Shown in pieces: positions 18,962 through 28,381 of a stretch of DNA of 64,000 nucleotides (position 1 is the first letter of the stretch; each line of letters begins with the position of its first letter). The stretch comes from Roseivirga sp. UBA6052 (GTDB lineage: Bacteria > Bacteroidota > Bacteroidia > Cytophagales > Cyclobacteriaceae). The stretch is taken from contig DIYO01000004.1 in the NCBI GenBank assembly GCA_002427755.1, positions 124,001-188,000 of the forward strand. The letters are read 5' to 3'. The notes beneath the pieces were generated by a model. The model was not told the origin of the DNA. It was given only the letters and a program-made list of their open reading frames with translations, and did no database searches. Made by a program: the position numbers and the translations under genes.

Positions 18962-21667
18962 ATGACCATAGAAGAATTAGCAGAGCAGAGTAACCAGAAG
19001 AACAAAGCAGATTTTCTTTATCTCATGTTAGCCTTTCAAGAGGTTTTAGAATCTCTTGGCGAATCAGAATTAGCGGCTTTTATCCCATGGGTAAACGAAT
19101 CACAACCCAAAATTCCTGATAATGTAAATAGAGAAAAACTCATGCAAGCCTTGAGTATCTCATTCCAATTACTCAATCTGATTGATGAGAATAACGCGAC
19201 ACATCACAGGAGAAAGGTTGAGAATCATTTAAATGCTAGTGAAGTTAAAGGGTCATGGGCAGAAACGATTCAACATCTAAAGAAAGAAGGGAAAGCAGCT
19301 GAAGAGATTGCTGGAACGCTGAAAGATATTCATGTAAGACCTGTGCTCACAGCACACCCAACAGAGGCCAAAAGGATTACTGTTCTAGAAATTCACAGAG
19401 AACTATACAAGATGCTGGTAAGAAGAGAGAACCCGAACCTCTCTGCTTCAGAAAAAGACGACTTGCGCCAAGACATCATGGGCTTATTGGAAAGATGGTG
19501 GAGAACAGGTGAAATCTATTTAGAGAAGCCAAGACTTGAGGATGAAAGAAACAATATCATCCACTATTTCAGAAACGTTTTTCCTGTAGCACTAAATCTT
19601 GTAGATAGAAAGTTAAAAGGTGCGTGGAAAGAAGCTGGCTTCGATGATGCATTGATCAGAAATGCGCAAGACTTCCCGGTACTTGAGTTCGGTAGTTGGG
19701 TTGGTGGTGACAGAGATGGCCACCCATTTGTAACTGCTGAGTTTACCAAAGAAACACTTCAAGTATTAAGAGAAGAGGCACTTAAAATTCAGATTCAAGC
19801 TTTAGAAGAGTTAATCAAACAAATCAGCTTCTCAGAGCATCTTGTAGAAGTGCCTGCAGGGTTTAAAGAAAAAATCGCTGAGGAAGCTGATCTGCATGGT
19901 AACAAGGGTAAGAAAATAGTAGAAAGAAATCCCGGTGAGCCTTGGAGGCAATTTGCCGGTTTGATACTTCAACGACTTAAAAACACCCTGAAAGAATCTT
20001 CTCAACCTTGCTATAATGATCCTAGTGCTTTATTGGCTGACCTCAGCATTTTAAAAGAGTCACTTGAAGTACTAAAAGACGATCGATTTGTAGATCAATT
20101 TATCTTCCCAATTGAGCGTAAGGTGATCTGCTTTGGTTTCCATGCTGCAAAGCTAGATATCAGGAATAATAGCGCCTATCACGAGAAAGCTTTAACCTGG
20201 ATTTTAAAAGAATCCGGATTAGAAGATTACGATTACGCGAGTTGGTCAGAAGAGAAAAGGTTAGAATTCTTAAATAACGAACTGAAGACCAACCGTCCTT
20301 TCTTAATGCCTAACACAAAAGGTGAAGGAGAGGCTGAAAATGTACTTTCTTACTTCAAAGTAGTAAAGGAACATGTAGACAAGCATGGTCCTGAAGGAAT
20401 CGGTTCTTTCATCGTTTCAATGACTAGAAGCCTTTCAGACCTCTTAATTCTATTTGTCTTTTTTAGGGAAGTGGGTTTGGATCATACGCCATTCCAAGTA
20501 GCTCCTTTATTAGAAACCATAGAAGACTTGGAGGCAGGAGAAGACATTATTGACAAATTCTTAAAGCACCCAATTACACAGAAAAGGTTCGAATCTAAGC
20601 CTGACAAAGTACAAGAAGTGATGTTGGGCTATAGTGACTCTAACAAAGACGGTGGTATTCTAGCGAGTAGATGGACTATATATAAATCTGAAGCAAAACT
20701 AGCTTCTATAGGAAAGGCCAATGGTTTTGAACTTGCTTTCTTCCATGGCAGAGGGGGTACCATTTCTAGAGGTGGTGGTAAAATCCACAGATTCTTGCAT
20801 AGTATGCCTCCAGGCTCAGTTAGCGGACATATTAAAATGACCATACAAGGCGAGACCATTGCCAATCAATATGCCAACCTACTAAATGCGACTTATAATT
20901 TAGAGATGCAGTTGTCAGGAGCGGCAAGACAGACCATGATTAAATCTTTAGAAGATGAATTTGAGTTTGCTTTTCCGGTAATTGAAAAGGCAAAAGACAG
21001 AGCAAAAGCCAAGTATAGATCACTTGTTGAACATCCTTCTTTCATCAGTTTCTACAGAGGCGCCACACCAATCGATGTATTAGAGCAAAGTAAGATAGGT
21101 TCTCGTCCGTCACGAAGAACCGGTCAAGCTTCTCTCAACGACTTAAGATCAATCCCTTGGGTATTTAGTTGGAGTCAATCTCGCTTTGGATTAACGGGAT
21201 GGTTTGGTTTAGGCGCAGGTCTGAATAGTATTAAGCAAGAAGATCCACAAGACTTCGAAAAGTTAAAAGAACTCGCTAGTACCTGGCCATATTTCAAGTA
21301 TCTATTGATTCAATTAGAGTCTAATCTACTTAATACAGATAGAGAGATTATGAATGCCTTTAAGAATCTTCTTGAAGATGAAACAATGGCAGAAGAGTTA
21401 ATGGGAATCATTTTGGAAGACCTAACATTAGCCATGGACCTAACGGATGAATTACTCGGTGGAAATAGAGAAGAGAGACGTTCAGCCAAATTATTAGACA
21501 ATGAAATCCGGAATAAGGGCTTGGCTATTCTACATAGAATTCAGTTAGCTGAGATTAAAAAATGGCGAGCTATCCCTGAGAATATTGTAGATGCTAAGAA
21601 TCAGCTGCTTCATAACCAATTGGTAATTGTAAACGCACTTGCCGGTGGTCTAAAGAGTACAGGTTGA
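18962..21667 (+). CDS. ppc: Phosphoenolpyruvate carboxylase
   Basis: The enzyme converts PEP plus bicarbonate to oxaloacetate, refilling the TCA cycle. At 901 residues it is of normal bacterial length. VLTAHPTEAKR holds the catalytic histidine (H132). GGDRDGHPFVT and, near residues 595-605, FHGRGGTISRGGG provide the active-site arginines. GYSDSNKDGG and the C-terminal TG are also conserved. I chose the ATG at 18962 (MTIEELAEQ); the upstream in-frame TTG at 18938 would add eight residues without support. It stands alone, 104 bp after the phosphorylase-like gene and 68 bp before the hydrolase gene. Confidence 0.97.
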   Translation: MTIEELAEQSNQKNKADFLYLMLAFQEVLESLGESELAAFIPWVNESQPKIPDNVNREKLMQALSISFQLLNLIDENNATHHRRKVENHLNASEVKGSWAETIQHLKKEGKAAEEIAGTLKDIHVRPVLTAHPTEAKRITVLEIHRELYKMLVRRENPNLSASEKDDLRQDIMGLLERWWRTGEIYLEKPRLEDERNNIIHYFRNVFPVALNLVDRKLKGAWKEAGFDDALIRNAQDFPVLEFGSWVGGDRDGHPFVTAEFTKETLQVLREEALKIQIQALEELIKQISFSEHLVEVPAGFKEKIAEEADLHGNKGKKIVERNPGEPWRQFAGLILQRLKNTLKESSQPCYNDPSALLADLSILKESLEVLKDDRFVDQFIFPIERKVICFGFHAAKLDIRNNSAYHEKALTWILKESGLEDYDYASWSEEKRLEFLNNELKTNRPFLMPNTKGEGEAENVLSYFKVVKEHVDKHGPEGIGSFIVSMTRSLSDLLILFVFFREVGLDHTPFQVAPLLETIEDLEAGEDIIDKFLKHPITQKRFESKPDKVQEVMLGYSDSNKDGGILASRWTIYKSEAKLASIGKANGFELAFFHGRGGTISRGGGKIHRFLHSMPPGSVSGHIKMTIQGETIANQYANLLNATYNLEMQLSGAARQTMIKSLEDEFEFAFPVIEKAKDRAKAKYRSLVEHPSFISFYRGATPIDVLEQSKIGSRPSRRTGQASLNDLRSIPWVFSWSQSRFGLTGWFGLGAGLNSIKQEDPQDFEKLKELASTWPYFKYLLIQLESNLLNTDREIMNAFKNLLEDETMAEELMGIILEDLTLAMDLTDELLGGNREERRSAKLLDNEIRNKGLAILHRIQLAEIKKWRAIPENIVDAKNQLLHNQLVIVNALAGGLKSTG

Positions 21668-21735
21668 TCCGTTCATGCTAAACAGATTGTGAATAGATGG
21701 GTTGTTTTTATAAATTCTGAACAAATCAACCTATC

Positions 21736-22623
21736 ATGACAAAACTCAACAAAGACCAAATCTCTCAAGAAGTCTTCGATTTATACGATGACTATGCCCA
21801 TAACAAAATAGACAGAAGACGCTTTCTGGAAAAAATCTCAGTATATGCTGTTGGTGGTATTACGGTTCCTTCTCTTTTGAGCGCTATGCTCCCTGATTAT
21901 GAAACCACAAGAACCATAAAAGAAGGAGACCCCAGGCTTAAATCAGACTACATAGAATATCAATCACCCAAAGGTGGTGGTACTATTAAAGGCTTACTCT
22001 CCACCCCTGAAAATGCCTCTGATAAAGTAGGTGGCGTGGTAGTGGTTCATGAAAACCGAGGGCTTAACCCCTATATAGAAGATGTAGGCAGAAGAGCTGC
22101 CGTGGCAGGTTTTATTTCTTTAGCGCCAGATGCATTAACGCCTTTGGGTGGCTATCCTGGTAATGATGATGAGGGAAGAGCCTTGCAAAGACAACGAAAC
22201 AGAAATGAAATGTTAGAGGATTTTATTGCTGCCTATGAGTACTTGAAAAACCATCCGAATGTAAATGGAAAAGTGGGTGTAGTCGGATTCTGTTTCGGAG
22301 GCTGGATTTCAAATATGATGGCAGTGAGATTACCAGAATTAGCAGCATCAGTTCCTTTCTACGGTGGCCAACCATCAGCTGAAGATACCGCGAAAATTCA
22401 ATCTCCATTGATGCTTCAATATGCTGGATTAGACAAAAGAGTAAATGCTGGGTGGCCCGCATATGAAGAAGCCTTAAAAGCGAACAATAAAGAATACCAA
22501 GCCTTTATGTATCCTGAAGTGAATCATGGATTCCACAATAATACAACTAGCAGATATGATGAGAAGTCGGCAAAATTAGCCGAGGAAAGAACGTTTAAGT
22601 TCTTTGACGAGCATCTCTCTTAA
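21736..22623 (+). CDS. Exported dienelactone hydrolase family protein
   Basis: This is a 295-residue alpha/beta-hydrolase. After about 27 residues the sequence DRRRFLEKISVYAVGG looks like a Tat-type signal with an unusually long lead. The catalytic triad of the dienelactone hydrolase family is present: Cys in GFCFGG, Asp in YAGLDKRV and His in NHGFHNN. A helical cap is small, as in DLH proteins. The substrate is unknown, since many members act on esters or lactones other than dienelactone. It ends just before a strong terminator shared with the convergent BNR gene. Confidence 0.87.
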   Translation: MTKLNKDQISQEVFDLYDDYAHNKIDRRRFLEKISVYAVGGITVPSLLSAMLPDYETTRTIKEGDPRLKSDYIEYQSPKGGGTIKGLLSTPENASDKVGGVVVVHENRGLNPYIEDVGRRAAVAGFISLAPDALTPLGGYPGNDDEGRALQRQRNRNEMLEDFIAAYEYLKNHPNVNGKVGVVGFCFGGWISNMMAVRLPELAASVPFYGGQPSAEDTAKIQSPLMLQYAGLDKRVNAGWPAYEEALKANNKEYQAFMYPEVNHGFHNNTTSRYDEKSAKLAEERTFKFFDEHLS

Positions 22624-22636
22624 AAGATTATAGATC

Positions 22637-22675
22637 AAAAGAAAAGGCCATGAGTATCTCATGGCCTTTTCTTTT
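22637..22675. terminator. Bidirectional intrinsic terminator
   Basis: Two perfect 18-base arms (22637-22654 and 22658-22675) are separated by a 3-base loop. The stem has a GC core GGCCATGAG and A-rich/T-rich ends, giving a T-tract on both strands. It lies between the convergent dienelactone hydrolase and BNR genes and can end both transcripts. Confidence 0.93.
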
Positions 22676-22690
22676 ATCTCACCGAGTATT

Positions 22691-25600
22691 TTAAAATCCC
22701 TTTACGAGTTCAATGTTTAATCCATCTACAAAGGACTTAAACTCCATCCATTTTGTAGTAAAGAATTCATCTACTGATTGAACATAAGGTTCAACGTTCT
22801 TTTTGGCATTATCGTAAGCCAATTGCTGTGGCTGAGTAACCGGTTTATAACTGCTTTGCATTTTTCCTCTAACATTTCCCAGCTGACTAGAGATCAAATT
22901 CGGATTTCTCGATAAACCTTGAATCCTCGGTACAAACACTTGCTCTCGAAGTCCTTTTAATTCCTTCTTGATCTCTCCTACTTTTTCCTTTAAGTCCTCG
23001 TTATCAGAATCCAAAGTCTCTATGCGGGTAGCAATTTGATTGGCTTCATCAATCCTATCGATCGCGTCTGTAACAGAAGAAACCAGCTGATAGTATTGCG
23101 CAATAAAAGCCTGCTTTTCTTCAACCTTAGATGCATCCCATTCCTTCCTCATATCTCTCAGCACATTAATAGACTGAGAAGAGCTCTCCTCTCCAATAGA
23201 TAAAGTAACATTATACTTCCCTGGCAGCACATCATATCCACCTGGCTTCGGAGCATCCTCATCTGAAGGTTTTCGAGAACCAGGTTGTCTAATACCATCT
23301 GCCTCAAAACCCCAATAGACTCTATTCACTCCTTGTTTTGCTTTGTAGGTCCTGGTTCTTACAATCTTACCTGAAGCATCGGCAACTTGCATTTTTACTT
23401 CACCCTTTTCTTTGGCAAAGAATGAAATAGCCGCATTGAATGGTTTGTTCTGCCCCATGAAAAGGCCATTACCTGTACTTCTATATCCCCAATATGGACC
23501 AATTATGGCATTGGTTGCATCCGGTATCGCGAACGTGTGAATCACTTTTTCTTGCAGTTCGCCAAGCCCTATTTGCGCAGCTTCTCTCAACGGACGAATG
23601 TCATCCAAAATCCAGATGGCTCTACCAAATGTACCGATGATCAAGTCATGCTCTCTTGGGTGAACATGTAAGTCACTGGTGGGTACAGTAGGGAATCCAT
23701 GCGTCCACTTGGCCCAACTTTCGGCACCATCTAAACTAACATATAGGCCACCTTCAGTACCTAAGAACATTAAATTTGGTTCTATGGGATCTTGAACGAA
23801 AGAGATGGCAAAGCCAAAGACATCACCATCATTCACAATCCTCTTCCAGCTTCTGCCATAATTAGTAGTCTTGTAGACATAAGGATTCCAATCGTCTCTT
23901 CTATGCTCATCAAAGACTACAAAAGCAGTTCCTTCTTCATAAGTACTCGCCTTAATCTGTTGCACCCAACTGTTGTCTGGAAGGTCAGGGAATTTGCCAG
24001 CACTATTCGTCCAATTTGCTCCGCCATCTCTTGTCAGCTGCACATTACCATCGTCTGTACCCACCCAGATCACACCTTCAGTAAGAGCACTTGGCTCAAC
24101 TACTGTGATGGTAGTGTGCATTTCAGCACCTGAGTTATCTAGGTTGAGTTTACCTCCTGTCTCAGCTTGCTTCTGTTTCTCAGGATCATTAGTCGTTAAA
24201 TCCGGAGAAATTATTTCCCACGTATCTCCATGATCTGGAGACTTAAATAAGTATTGACCACCCAGATAAATGGTCTTTTTATCATGCGGATCGATATTAA
24301 CCCCTGCATTCCAATTCCATCTTATAAATTCTCCATTGGGATGTTCTGGTCTAATCCCCACCATTTCCCCAGTCTTTCTATCATATCTTTGAATGTTTGC
24401 TCCTTGACTTAGGGAATAACCATAACGTGTATCAAGGGGGTCGGGTACTACATCAAAACCATCTCCCCCAACTATTCTTTCCCAATAGCTATTTCTAATA
24501 CCACCTTGTTTTAGCAATTGACTTGGCCCTAACCAAGCACCATTATCTTGCATGCCGCCCATTACATTGTAAGGCGTTTCCATATCGTAGCTCACATGAT
24601 AGAATTGGCCGATCGGAAGATTCTCAGCAAACTGCCAGCTCCCGCCCCTATCACGACTGATGACCATACCACCATCGTTACCAAGAATTAAGAAGTTAGG
24701 ATCATCCGGGTGAATGTAATATGCATGATTGTCTACATGAACGTATCCTGGATTTACAAAAGTCGAAAAGGTTCTTCCCCCATCTTCACTGCTCGTAACA
24801 TAGGTATGAAGAGAATAGACACGATTCTCACTCTCAGAATCAACGAAAAGGTCGGCATAGTAAAAAGGTCTATTACCAATATTGGTTCCTCTTTGGGAAA
24901 CCTTCTGCCAGCTATTTCCACCATCATTAGATCTAAAGACAGCATTCTCTTTCGCCTCAACATAAGCATAAACCCTATCTGGCATTGAAGGTGCTATGGC
25001 AAGCCCAATTCTTCCAAGATCACCTTTTGGTAATCCATGCTCAGCAGTTTTTCTTTCCCAAGTCTCACCTCCATCATGGGTTACATAGATTCCGGAAGCA
25101 GGACCTCCTGAATTGAAAAACCAAGGATGTCTTCTATGCTCCCACATGGCAGCGATCAATTTATTTGGGTTAGTTGGATCAATGACCAAATCGGCAATCC
25201 CTGCACCGGGAATGTCATAGAGGACCTTAGTCCATGTTTTACCACCATCAGTTGTTTTGAATACACCGCGCTCTTCGTCCTCCGCCCAAGGAGAGCCAAT
25301 AGCACCTACCCATACGGTATTAGGATCATCTGGGTGGACAATTAGTCTGTGAACATTTTTGGAGTTTTCTAAACCCATATGCATCCAAGTTTTTCCTGCA
25401 TCAAGGCTTTTGTATACTCCGTAACCTCCGTTTAATGAATTTCTTGGATTACCTTCTCCGGTACCTACCCAAATGGTACTGGCATTAGAAGGATCTATGG
25501 TAACCACACCAATTGAAGCTACTTCCTGATTGTCAAAAATTGGCTCCCAACTTGTGCCTCCGCTAACAGATTTCCATAAACCTCCGGATGCTGTACCAGC

Positions 25601-25780
25601 ATAGATAACATTGCGATTATGTCTTACAACATCGATAGAAGTGACTCTACCAGACATTCCAGCGGGTCCAATAGACCTGGGCTTCATGGACTCGAAAATC
25701 GAGAGGTCGGTTTGACCTAAGAGGTCTAGTGATAAAAAGGTGAGAATTAGTAAAGTAAAAGTGAAGTGCCTTGATTTCAT
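22691..25780 (-). CDS. Secreted BNR/sortilin-like beta-propeller protein
   Basis: This 1029-residue protein has a signal peptide ending near LLGQ. Many BNR/Asp-box motifs follow (for example SxDxGxTW forms such as KTTDGGKTWTK, YVTHDGGETWE, FRSNDGGNSWQ), spread over about residues 40-750. They form one or two beta-propellers of the VPS10/sortilin or PSII-stability-factor type. After residue 780 there is a beta-sandwich region and a helical, probably coiled-coil segment (about 900-990). Similar proteins are common in Bacteroidota and often called glycosyl hydrolases, but catalytic residues are not evident. A binding or protease-associated role in the envelope is as likely. It is monocistronic. 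Confidence 0.85.
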   Translation of the reverse strand: MKSRHFTFTLLILTFLSLDLLGQTDLSIFESMKPRSIGPAGMSGRVTSIDVVRHNRNVIYAGTASGGLWKSVSGGTSWEPIFDNQEVASIGVVTIDPSNASTIWVGTGEGNPRNSLNGGYGVYKSLDAGKTWMHMGLENSKNVHRLIVHPDDPNTVWVGAIGSPWAEDEERGVFKTTDGGKTWTKVLYDIPGAGIADLVIDPTNPNKLIAAMWEHRRHPWFFNSGGPASGIYVTHDGGETWERKTAEHGLPKGDLGRIGLAIAPSMPDRVYAYVEAKENAVFRSNDGGNSWQKVSQRGTNIGNRPFYYADLFVDSESENRVYSLHTYVTSSEDGGRTFSTFVNPGYVHVDNHAYYIHPDDPNFLILGNDGGMVISRDRGGSWQFAENLPIGQFYHVSYDMETPYNVMGGMQDNGAWLGPSQLLKQGGIRNSYWERIVGGDGFDVVPDPLDTRYGYSLSQGANIQRYDRKTGEMVGIRPEHPNGEFIRWNWNAGVNIDPHDKKTIYLGGQYLFKSPDHGDTWEIISPDLTTNDPEKQKQAETGGKLNLDNSGAEMHTTITVVEPSALTEGVIWVGTDDGNVQLTRDGGANWTNSAGKFPDLPDNSWVQQIKASTYEEGTAFVVFDEHRRDDWNPYVYKTTNYGRSWKRIVNDGDVFGFAISFVQDPIEPNLMFLGTEGGLYVSLDGAESWAKWTHGFPTVPTSDLHVHPREHDLIIGTFGRAIWILDDIRPLREAAQIGLGELQEKVIHTFAIPDATNAIIGPYWGYRSTGNGLFMGQNKPFNAAISFFAKEKGEVKMQVADASGKIVRTRTYKAKQGVNRVYWGFEADGIRQPGSRKPSDEDAPKPGGYDVLPGKYNVTLSIGEESSSQSINVLRDMRKEWDASKVEEKQAFIAQYYQLVSSVTDAIDRIDEANQIATRIETLDSDNEDLKEKVGEIKKELKGLREQVFVPRIQGLSRNPNLISSQLGNVRGKMQSSYKPVTQPQQLAYDNAKKNVEPYVQSVDEFFTTKWMEFKSFVDGLNIELVKGF

Positions 25781-25862
25781 GTTTTAAGGTTTTAGAATTA
25801 TCTAAGATAGAATTCCTCAAGACCTGAACACAAAGTTTTTACTTTAATGGCTGATACTTAAC

Positions 25863-26216
25863 CTAGCCTCCTACTCGCTTAGCGTTATAACCTTCGGATT
25901 TGAGAAGATCTAATACTTTATCTCTGAAATCTCCTTGAATTAAGATCTCTCCATTCTTCGCTGAACCTCCAACTCCACATTTGGATTTTAATAGTTTACC
26001 AAGGTCCTTTAAATCATCTTCAGAGCCAACGAAGCCTTCTACTAAAGTCACCTGCTTTCCTCCTCTACTCTTTTTATCGAGCATCACTTTTAGGCTTTGT
26101 TCGGAAGGTGCAAGCGTCTCTTGTTCGAAATCATCTTCATATTGATATTGATAATCGTCATTCGTAGAATAAACTACTCCACTTCTTCCTTTATCTCTTC
26201 TGTTCTTTTTAGCCAT
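25863..26216 (-). CDS. yciH: SUI1/YciH-type translation initiation factor-like protein
   Basis: This 117-residue protein has a basic, Asp/Tyr-rich flexible N-terminus and a C-terminal SUI1 domain (about residues 45-115). It includes GGKQVTLVEGF, LLKSKCGVGGSAKNGEILIQGD and the final GYNAKRVGG. SUI1/YciH proteins resemble eIF1 and are thought to influence start-codon selection on the 30S subunit. The ATG at 26216 (MAKKNRRDKG) is preferred over a TTG two codons upstream. The gene follows the UspA gene after a terminator and so is likely separate. Confidence 0.92.
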   Translation of the reverse strand: MAKKNRRDKGRSGVVYSTNDDYQYQYEDDFEQETLAPSEQSLKVMLDKKSRGGKQVTLVEGFVGSEDDLKDLGKLLKSKCGVGGSAKNGEILIQGDFRDKVLDLLKSEGYNAKRVGG

Positions 26217-26237
26217 GCTCAAAATTAAGCAATCAAA

Positions 26238-26275
26238 AAAAAAGTGCTACCCTAATCAGGCAACACTTTTCGTAA
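26238..26275 (-). terminator. Intrinsic terminator after the UspA gene
   Basis: On the minus strand an imperfect hairpin with outer arms AAAAGTG/CACTTTT and a GG/CC inner pair is followed by a run of T. It lies between the end of the tandem UspA gene (26292) and the yciH start (26216). Confidence 0.75.
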
Positions 26276-26291
26276 ACACTGACACTGCAGT

Positions 26292-27146
26292 TTATTTCTT
26301 TTTTCTCATTGATAGAGTCCAAACCGGAATCTGAGCATGATTCACTAAATCTTCAGCTATACTCCCACTTAATAGGTGAAGTAAACCTGTTCTACCATGA
26401 GTACCTATAGCGATCATACATGCCCCTAAATCTTCAGCAAAGTAGAGTATTCCGTCTTCTTCAGTGGCTTCATTATACACGGTTGTTGAAGCATTAGAGA
26501 GTCCATGTTTATTGACAAAGTTTTTGAATTCCTCATCCATCTGTCTTTGGGTATGGAAATGATTAGGCGTATTAACTTTTACCAAATGTAAAGTAGCACC
26601 CGTAACCTCTTGAAGAACTTTTAATGGAGCAATCAATTCACTCTGATCCTCCATCAGGTTCGTAGCGAAAACAATGTTATTGATGTTATTAAGATCGACT
26701 TTCTCCTTGATTGTAATCACGGGACAAGCAGCATATCTCACCACTTTTTCAGTATTTGATCCAATCAGAACTTCTTCTAATCCGCTTGCACCCTTTGTAC
26801 CCATTACGATTAAGTCGGTGTTATTCTCCGCTATCACTTTTGAAATACTAGCATAAGCGCCTCCCATTTCAATCATAGTGCTGAACTCAACTCCATCGTA
26901 TTGATGCTGTTCAGAAAACTTGGTTAAGTTTTCTTGAGTCTGGTCTATCAGTTTTCTAATAATGAATTCATCTTCACCTAATGAATTCTCAATCTCTCCC
27001 ATGGTATTGAAAGCATAGTTACGAACGCCTTCAATTACATTGAGCAAGATGATTTTGGCTCCCGATTTTCTTGCAATCTGCACTGCAAAATCCAAGGCAT
27101 TGTTCGCCATGGGTGAAAAATCGGTTGGTACGAGTATGTTTCTCAT
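26292..27146 (-). CDS. Tandem universal stress protein (UspA family)
   Basis: This 284-residue protein consists of two UspA domains: residues 1 to about 145, starting MRNILVPTDFSPMANNALDFA, and about 150-284. Both have ATP-binding-loop sequences: GTKGASGLEEVLIGSNTEKV in the first and GTHGRTGLLHLLSGSIAEDL in the second. UspA proteins support survival under starvation, low oxygen or oxidative stress. Here the gene lies directly downstream of the cbb3 oxidase operon and has its own Fnr-like box 61-72 bp before the start, so low-oxygen induction is likely. A terminator follows it. Confidence 0.93.
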   Translation of the reverse strand: MRNILVPTDFSPMANNALDFAVQIARKSGAKIILLNVIEGVRNYAFNTMGEIENSLGEDEFIIRKLIDQTQENLTKFSEQHQYDGVEFSTMIEMGGAYASISKVIAENNTDLIVMGTKGASGLEEVLIGSNTEKVVRYAACPVITIKEKVDLNNINNIVFATNLMEDQSELIAPLKVLQEVTGATLHLVKVNTPNHFHTQRQMDEEFKNFVNKHGLSNASTTVYNEATEEDGILYFAEDLGACMIAIGTHGRTGLLHLLSGSIAEDLVNHAQIPVWTLSMRKKK

Positions 27147-27206
27147 TTTTCTGGGCTTTTAGTTAAGTAAGTATCGGAAGATCACTATTAATATAGATGA
27201 AATTTA

Positions 27207-27218
27207 TGATATAGGTCA
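27207..27218. promoter_or_regulatory. Fnr-like box before the tandem UspA gene
   Basis: TGATATAGGTCA, flanked to read ATGATATAGGTCAT, resembles the Fnr site TGAT-N4-ATCA with one deviating base. It is 61-72 bp upstream of the UspA start, a distance like those of the boxes before ccoNO and before the ccoI operon. Confidence 0.55.
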
Positions 27219-27234
27219 TATCTTAAAATGACCT

Positions 27235-27939
27235 TCAAGAAGAGGTGCAAACTGTAATCTGATCGGGAGAATTTAAACGCGGACTTAGATAAGGAATACC
27301 CAGATTCAACCCTCTGATAATCAACAGAACAGCAATTAGAAACACCAGTTTAGGAGCTAGTTTATTCACATTTATGCGCTTCATCTTTTTAAAAGAAGAG
27401 CCCATGTAAGCGGCAAAAAACATCATAGGAAAAGTACCCAGACCGAAAACAGCCATGTATGTTGCCCCTCCTAAAGTACTACCCATGGACACACTGGCGA
27501 GCAATGCCATATAAACAAGACCGCAAGGAAGCAAGCCATTCAAAAGCCCGAAAATCAAATGGCTTGACTTACCTTGTTTGGTCATGTATTTTCCTAAAAC
27601 ACCTCTCAATTTGGCATTCAAGCCCCCGCTTGAATATTTACCTTTAAAAAGAAACTGCCCTTTATACGTAAAGAGTAATCCGACTAAAAGAATCACTCCT
27701 GTTATCCAAGAAATATGCTGCTGTAGGCCAAAGAGTTGAAAACTTTCTCCAATGAGCCCTATGATCAGCCCCAATAAGGAATAGGTAACAAGCCTGCCCG
27801 AATTGTAAAGGAGTTTATTAATCAGCCAGTTCGTTTTATTGACACCCGTATCAGGTACAGCCCAAATCAATGGTGCACACATACCTAAACAGTGTAAACT
27901 GCCCAGCAATCCAAACACTATGGCACTGGCTAACAACAC
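27235..27939 (-). CDS. TauE/SafE-like membrane protein of the cbb3 cluster
   Basis: This 234-residue protein has about six membrane spans. LHCLGMCAP near the N-terminus and NGLLPCGLVY in the middle are paired cysteine motifs typical of the DsbD_2/SafE-like proteins found at the end of cco clusters. These proteins are suspected of moving copper or reductant for oxidase assembly; annotation as sulfite exporter is by homology only. The start is a GTG overlapping the TAG of ccoH by one base, which suggests coupled translation. It is the last gene of the oxidase operon. Confidence 0.85.
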   Translation of the reverse strand: MLLASAIVFGLLGSLHCLGMCAPLIWAVPDTGVNKTNWLINKLLYNSGRLVTYSLLGLIIGLIGESFQLFGLQQHISWITGVILLVGLLFTYKGQFLFKGKYSSGGLNAKLRGVLGKYMTKQGKSSHLIFGLLNGLLPCGLVYMALLASVSMGSTLGGATYMAVFGLGTFPMMFFAAYMGSSFKKMKRINVNKLAPKLVFLIAVLLIIRGLNLGIPYLSPRLNSPDQITVCTSS

Positions 27940-28379
27940 TAGATTACAAAATCAATTTCCTTGTAATACTCCTTATCAGCATCCTTCCAATTCAGCTTTA
28001 TCTTCCAAGCACCTATTGGAAATTGAGAGATATCCACTTGGAACTGACCATTCTCATCAAGCATCAAATCAAAAGTCTTGTCGAATTTTGCCGTGCTCGA
28101 TCTGTAGAAAAGCACTGTTCCTTCCTTTAACGCATTCGCAATTTCAGACGGGAAATTCAGCTCTGCTTTTAGGTTCATTCTATCTAAATTGAAGACAGGC
28201 TTCTCAGCTAATCCGTCATGATTCTTTATGCGTTGAATCTGATCTTCATAAGCCAATTCCTGCTCATAATAATTCTCTTCAACCAAATTAAACTCGGTGT
28301 TAACACTCACATATACCATTGTGAAAATGATACCAACGAATAGAATAAAAGACACTAAAATTTTATTACCCCAACTCAT
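27939..28379 (-). CDS. ccoH: FixH/CcoH family oxidase assembly protein
   Basis: This 146-residue protein has one N-terminal membrane span (about residues 5-27) and a periplasmic beta domain, as in FixH/CcoH. VEENYYEQELAYEDQI after the span is characteristic. CcoH binds early oxidase assembly intermediates and is thought to help copper insertion or stabilise subunits. The ATG at 28379 (MSWGNKIL) is preferred over a TTG at 28385. It follows the ccoG stop by two bases. Confidence 0.9.
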   Translation of the reverse strand: MSWGNKILVSFILFVGIIFTMVYVSVNTEFNLVEENYYEQELAYEDQIQRIKNHDGLAEKPVFNLDRMNLKAELNFPSEIANALKEGTVLFYRSSTAKFDKTFDLMLDENGQFQVDISQFPIGAWKIKLNWKDADKEYYKEIDFVI

Positions 28380-28381
28380 TA

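Noticed and set aside
23792..24233. Plus-strand frames of 86-113 codons inside the BNR gene.
   Set aside because: They run opposite to a repetitive beta-propeller gene; the repeats alone explain the open frames.
27235..27939. A true sulfite exporter function for the TauE/SafE-like protein.
   Set aside because: The paired cysteine motifs and position at the end of the cbb3 cluster fit an assembly-linked protein better.
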